From Candidatus Nomurabacteria bacterium RIFCSPHIGHO2_01_FULL_39_10 (GTDB lineage: Bacteria; Patescibacteriota; Minisyncoccia; Phycocordibacterales; UBA9973), in contig MFTJ01000044.1 in assembly GCA_001786805.1 (NCBI GenBank), forward strand, positions 1 to 5,938: a stretch of DNA of 5,938 nt. The letters run 5' to 3'. Both the position numbers and the translations under genes were made by a program. Below are positions 4,248 to 5,938 of this stretch, in pieces (the stretch's first letter is position 1; every line of letters begins with the position of its first letter). The notes beneath the pieces were generated by a model. It saw nothing but the letters and a program-made list of their open reading frames with translations, made no database searches and was not told the origin of the DNA.

Positions 4248-5648
4248 TCAATTTTGTCCTCCATTTGTCCATCCGAAGAGTCTGCCTATGGAGTCCGCAC
4301 TCTCGCGCTTACGGATAATTTTTATGGTGCCGTCAGCGGCGGAAATTTTTATCGGAGCTGAAAGCAGGCAGTGATGGGAGGATAGAGCGTCTTGATATGC
4401 TCCGGTGTCTAAAACCGCTATTAGCTGGTCTTGATTCTCGTGAAGTTTAGGCATCAAAATATAATTTCCCCCGGCTGTATATTTATCATCGGAATCGCAA
4501 GTACTGCCGGCAAGCCAGACCGTTTTTAATGCGCCATGCATATGATTCGCCGGGATGACGTGCCACTTCTGGTGAATCGCCCAAGTGTCTTTAAGGTCGT
4601 TCATAAAACTGCCGTCAATGATATACCAGGCTTTGGCGTTCGCTTTAGGTATTATTTTTTCGGAAAGAACTTTATAGATTGTAACCTGCGACGGAGCCAC
4701 GATGTATTGCCCCCATTCTACCACCAAGTTGGGATGCCTGATGCCCGCCTTATCCGATAAATTTTTAAGTATTTTGACAATCTTGCTAGAAACGCCCTTG
4801 GCGGTGTAAAACTTTTTCTTTTCATAGGGAACACCGAATCCCCCGCCGATATCAATGGTATCTAAATTAGTATGCGTTTTTTGCAGTTCCGCGTAAATAC
4901 CGAAGACCCGCTTTACTCCTTCAAAAATGCTTTTCTGCGTTTTTATCTGAGAACCCATATGATAATGCATAATTTTGAGATTCTTCATTTTGCTTAAATT
5001 GAGAGCGTCTTTTTCCGACAAACCGAAACGGTCAAATTTTTTATCCCAGTGCGTATCGGCTTTGATATCCAAATCTATGCGCAAGCCTATATCACCCCTG
5101 TATTTGAGAAGCCTTTCAATTTCCTCTGGACCTTCAATAATCGGCACGATATTCATGCCCTTTCCGCGCAGTTCTTCTATTAAGTCAAGATATTGGTCGG
5201 TTTTTGGACCGTTGCATAATATGCGGATTCGGCTGTTGAATTTCTCTCCCTCCCAAAGTTTTTTCACCAGCCAGAGTTCATTGGCGGATGTTACTTCCAA
5301 ATTCGCGCCTTCTGAGAGAAGTGGAAGAATGAATTCTTTGTTTTGATTTACCTTCATCGGGTAATGATAAAAGAATCTGCCCTTATATCCATAAATTTTT
5401 ATATAGGCCTGAAAATAGCCGATTAAGTCTTTCAGGCGGTCTTCCAAAATGAAAGGAAACATCACCTGCAGAGGTGTGCCGTATTTTAGAGCGATGTCGT
5501 TTAAATTATAGATATGATTGCCTTCGGTAACCGTCAACTCGGCATCTTTGCTCACATTAAAAAACTGTGTATTCCACTCATCTGCTCCGAGTTTCCAAAA
5601 CTTTCTCCAATTTTTCCCAGGTTTTTTAGGTTTTTTCTTTTCCGCCAT
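4248..5648 (-). CDS. speA: Arginine decarboxylase, short SpeA-like, PLP fold type III
   Basis: This 466-residue protein is predicted to decarboxylate arginine to agmatine, the first step of the agmatine route to putrescine. The SpeA-type motifs are YPMKVNQ (K99, the Schiff-base lysine), CNGPK (145-149), RFGL (207-210), HYHMGSQ (228-234, H230 stacking on PLP), DIGGGFGVPYE (266-276, phosphate loop), LAGSTCDSD (379-387, C384/D385) and GAYQDALSSHH (416-426). YPxKVNQ and CDSD point to SpeA rather than ornithine or diaminopimelate decarboxylase. It is well short of classical SpeA (about 630-660), lacking much of the inserted helical bundle and C-terminal domain. The usual E(P/S)GR motif reads EWGQ (311-314), so the arginine that normally contacts PLP phosphate is glutamine here. 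The lysine-rich N-terminus starts at an ATG about 11 bases after a predicted transcription start. It is the first gene after tgt on this strand, with its own promoter. Confidence 0.85.
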   Translation of the reverse strand: MAEKKKPKKPGKNWRKFWKLGADEWNTQFFNVSKDAELTVTEGNHIYNLNDIALKYGTPLQVMFPFILEDRLKDLIGYFQAYIKIYGYKGRFFYHYPMKVNQNKEFILPLLSEGANLEVTSANELWLVKKLWEGEKFNSRIRILCNGPKTDQYLDLIEELRGKGMNIVPIIEGPEEIERLLKYRGDIGLRIDLDIKADTHWDKKFDRFGLSEKDALNLSKMKNLKIMHYHMGSQIKTQKSIFEGVKRVFGIYAELQKTHTNLDTIDIGGGFGVPYEKKKFYTAKGVSSKIVKILKNLSDKAGIRHPNLVVEWGQYIVAPSQVTIYKVLSEKIIPKANAKAWYIIDGSFMNDLKDTWAIHQKWHVIPANHMHGALKTVWLAGSTCDSDDKYTAGGNYILMPKLHENQDQLIAVLDTGAYQDALSSHHCLLSAPIKISAADGTIKIIRKRESADSIGRLFGWTNGGQN

Positions 5649-5665
5649 TTCTTTTGATTAGGAAT

Positions 5666-5694
5666 AGTATACCTCCACGATTATTAAATGTAAA
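5666..5694 (-). promoter_or_regulatory. Promoter of arginine decarboxylase
   Basis: On the minus strand TTTACA (5689-5694) and TATACT (5666-5671) each differ from the sigma-70 consensus at one base and are separated by the ideal 17 bp. Transcription would start near 5659, leaving a leader of about 11 bases before the ATG at 5648. It lies between the tgt stop and the gene, so the decarboxylase need not depend on tgt transcription. Confidence 0.75.
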
Positions 5695-5696
5695 GA

Positions 5697-5938
5697 CTAC
5701 TGAACATACTTTTTCAAAAACTCTTCTTTGAATTCAAAAAAACTGTCGTCCAAAATTGATTGCCTGATTTTTTTCACAAGATTGACGATGAAAAATAAAT
5801 TGTGGAGCGAAGCTAAAGTGCCGGCAAGCATTTCTTTGCCGTGAAAAAGATGCGCCAGATAGCTTTTCGTATAATTTTGACATGTGTAACACCCGCAATC
5901 CGCTTCAACCGGAGAGAAATCGTCCCTAAATGTTCGGT
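5697..5938 (-). CDS. tgt: tRNA-guanine transglycosylase, C-terminal part (runs off the window)
   Basis: Eighty codons and a TAG stop are visible; the 5' part lies beyond the window. The peptide includes FRDDFSPVEADCGCYTC and then KSYLAHLF, MLAGTLASLHNLFF and IRQSIL, the hallmark end of bacterial Tgt. The zinc site is complete: C-x-C-x2-C (visible residues 14, 16 and 19) and the histidine of ASLHN 26 residues after the last cysteine, the same spacing as in the Zymomonas enzyme. Tgt exchanges guanine-34 of tRNAs with GUN anticodons for the queuosine precursor preQ1. It is transcribed toward the arginine decarboxylase, with a 48-bp gap containing that gene's promoter. The sequence ends in the short helix EFLKKYVQ, as is usual for the family. 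Confidence 0.93.
   Translation of the reverse strand, partial: RTFRDDFSPVEADCGCYTCQNYTKSYLAHLFHGKEMLAGTLASLHNLFFIVNLVKKIRQSILDDSFFEFKEEFLKKYVQ

Noticed and set aside
4163..4250. In-frame fusion of arginine decarboxylase and DUF192 by reading the UGA at 4248-4250 as an amino acid
   Set aside because: The spacer is open in the same frame, but no gene here has an internal UGA and a run of 29 open codons is not unlikely by chance.
4238..4258. AT-rich inverted repeat at the end of the arginine decarboxylase gene as a terminator
   Set aside because: It has a weak AT stem, overlaps the stop codon, and no T tract follows on the minus strand.
4975..5346. Plus-strand open frame of 123 codons inside the arginine decarboxylase
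   Set aside because: It is the antisense shadow of a conserved enzyme and has no recognisable domain.

Overview
The window looks like a low-GC bacterial genome fragment. The RNase P RNA is of the bacterial A type, and Tgt, SpeA-type and DUF192 genes are all bacterial families. Stops are TAA, TAG and TGA and no gene has an internal TGA, so the standard bacterial code applies. Short proteins, tight packing, a compact arginine decarboxylase, very short 5' leaders and no clear Shine-Dalgarno sites suggest a candidate-phyla (Patescibacteria/CPR-like) organism. That placement is an inference and is not proven by the sequence.

Layout. At 53-1075 (+) is a deoxyhypusine synthase-like gene, probably a homospermidine synthase-type enzyme. 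It converges, with one base between the stop codons, on an agmatinase gene at 1077-1988 (-). A hairpin flanked by A and T tracts (2021-2044) and the promoter region of rnpB follow. The RNase P RNA gene rnpB lies at 2168-2512 (+) and has its own extended -10 promoter and a strong intrinsic terminator (2526-2555). From 2573 to 3691 come two tandem modules bounded by GC-rich palindromic inverted repeats. The first carries a DUF559 (PD-(D/E)xK, Vsr-like) nuclease gene (2641-2994, +). The second carries a small class I SAM methyltransferase gene (3105-3631, -) that is broken by a one-base frameshift in a run of seven G. Then, all on the minus strand, come a membrane-anchored DUF192 protein (3702-4163), a short SpeA-like arginine decarboxylase (4248-5648) and the C-terminal end of tRNA-guanine transglycosylase (5697 to the window edge).

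How they fit together. Arginine decarboxylase makes agmatine, agmatinase converts it to putrescine plus urea, and the DHS-like enzyme would use putrescine and/or spermidine as aminobutyl donor and acceptor. The window therefore holds an apparent three-step polyamine route, split by rnpB and by the repeat-bounded modules.

The most unusual content is the pair of modules at 2573-3691. Both have the same left-end repeat type and the same right-end repeat type (the two right ends are identical over 54 bp), yet they enclose unrelated genes. The repeat also supplies the last codons and the stop of the nuclease gene.
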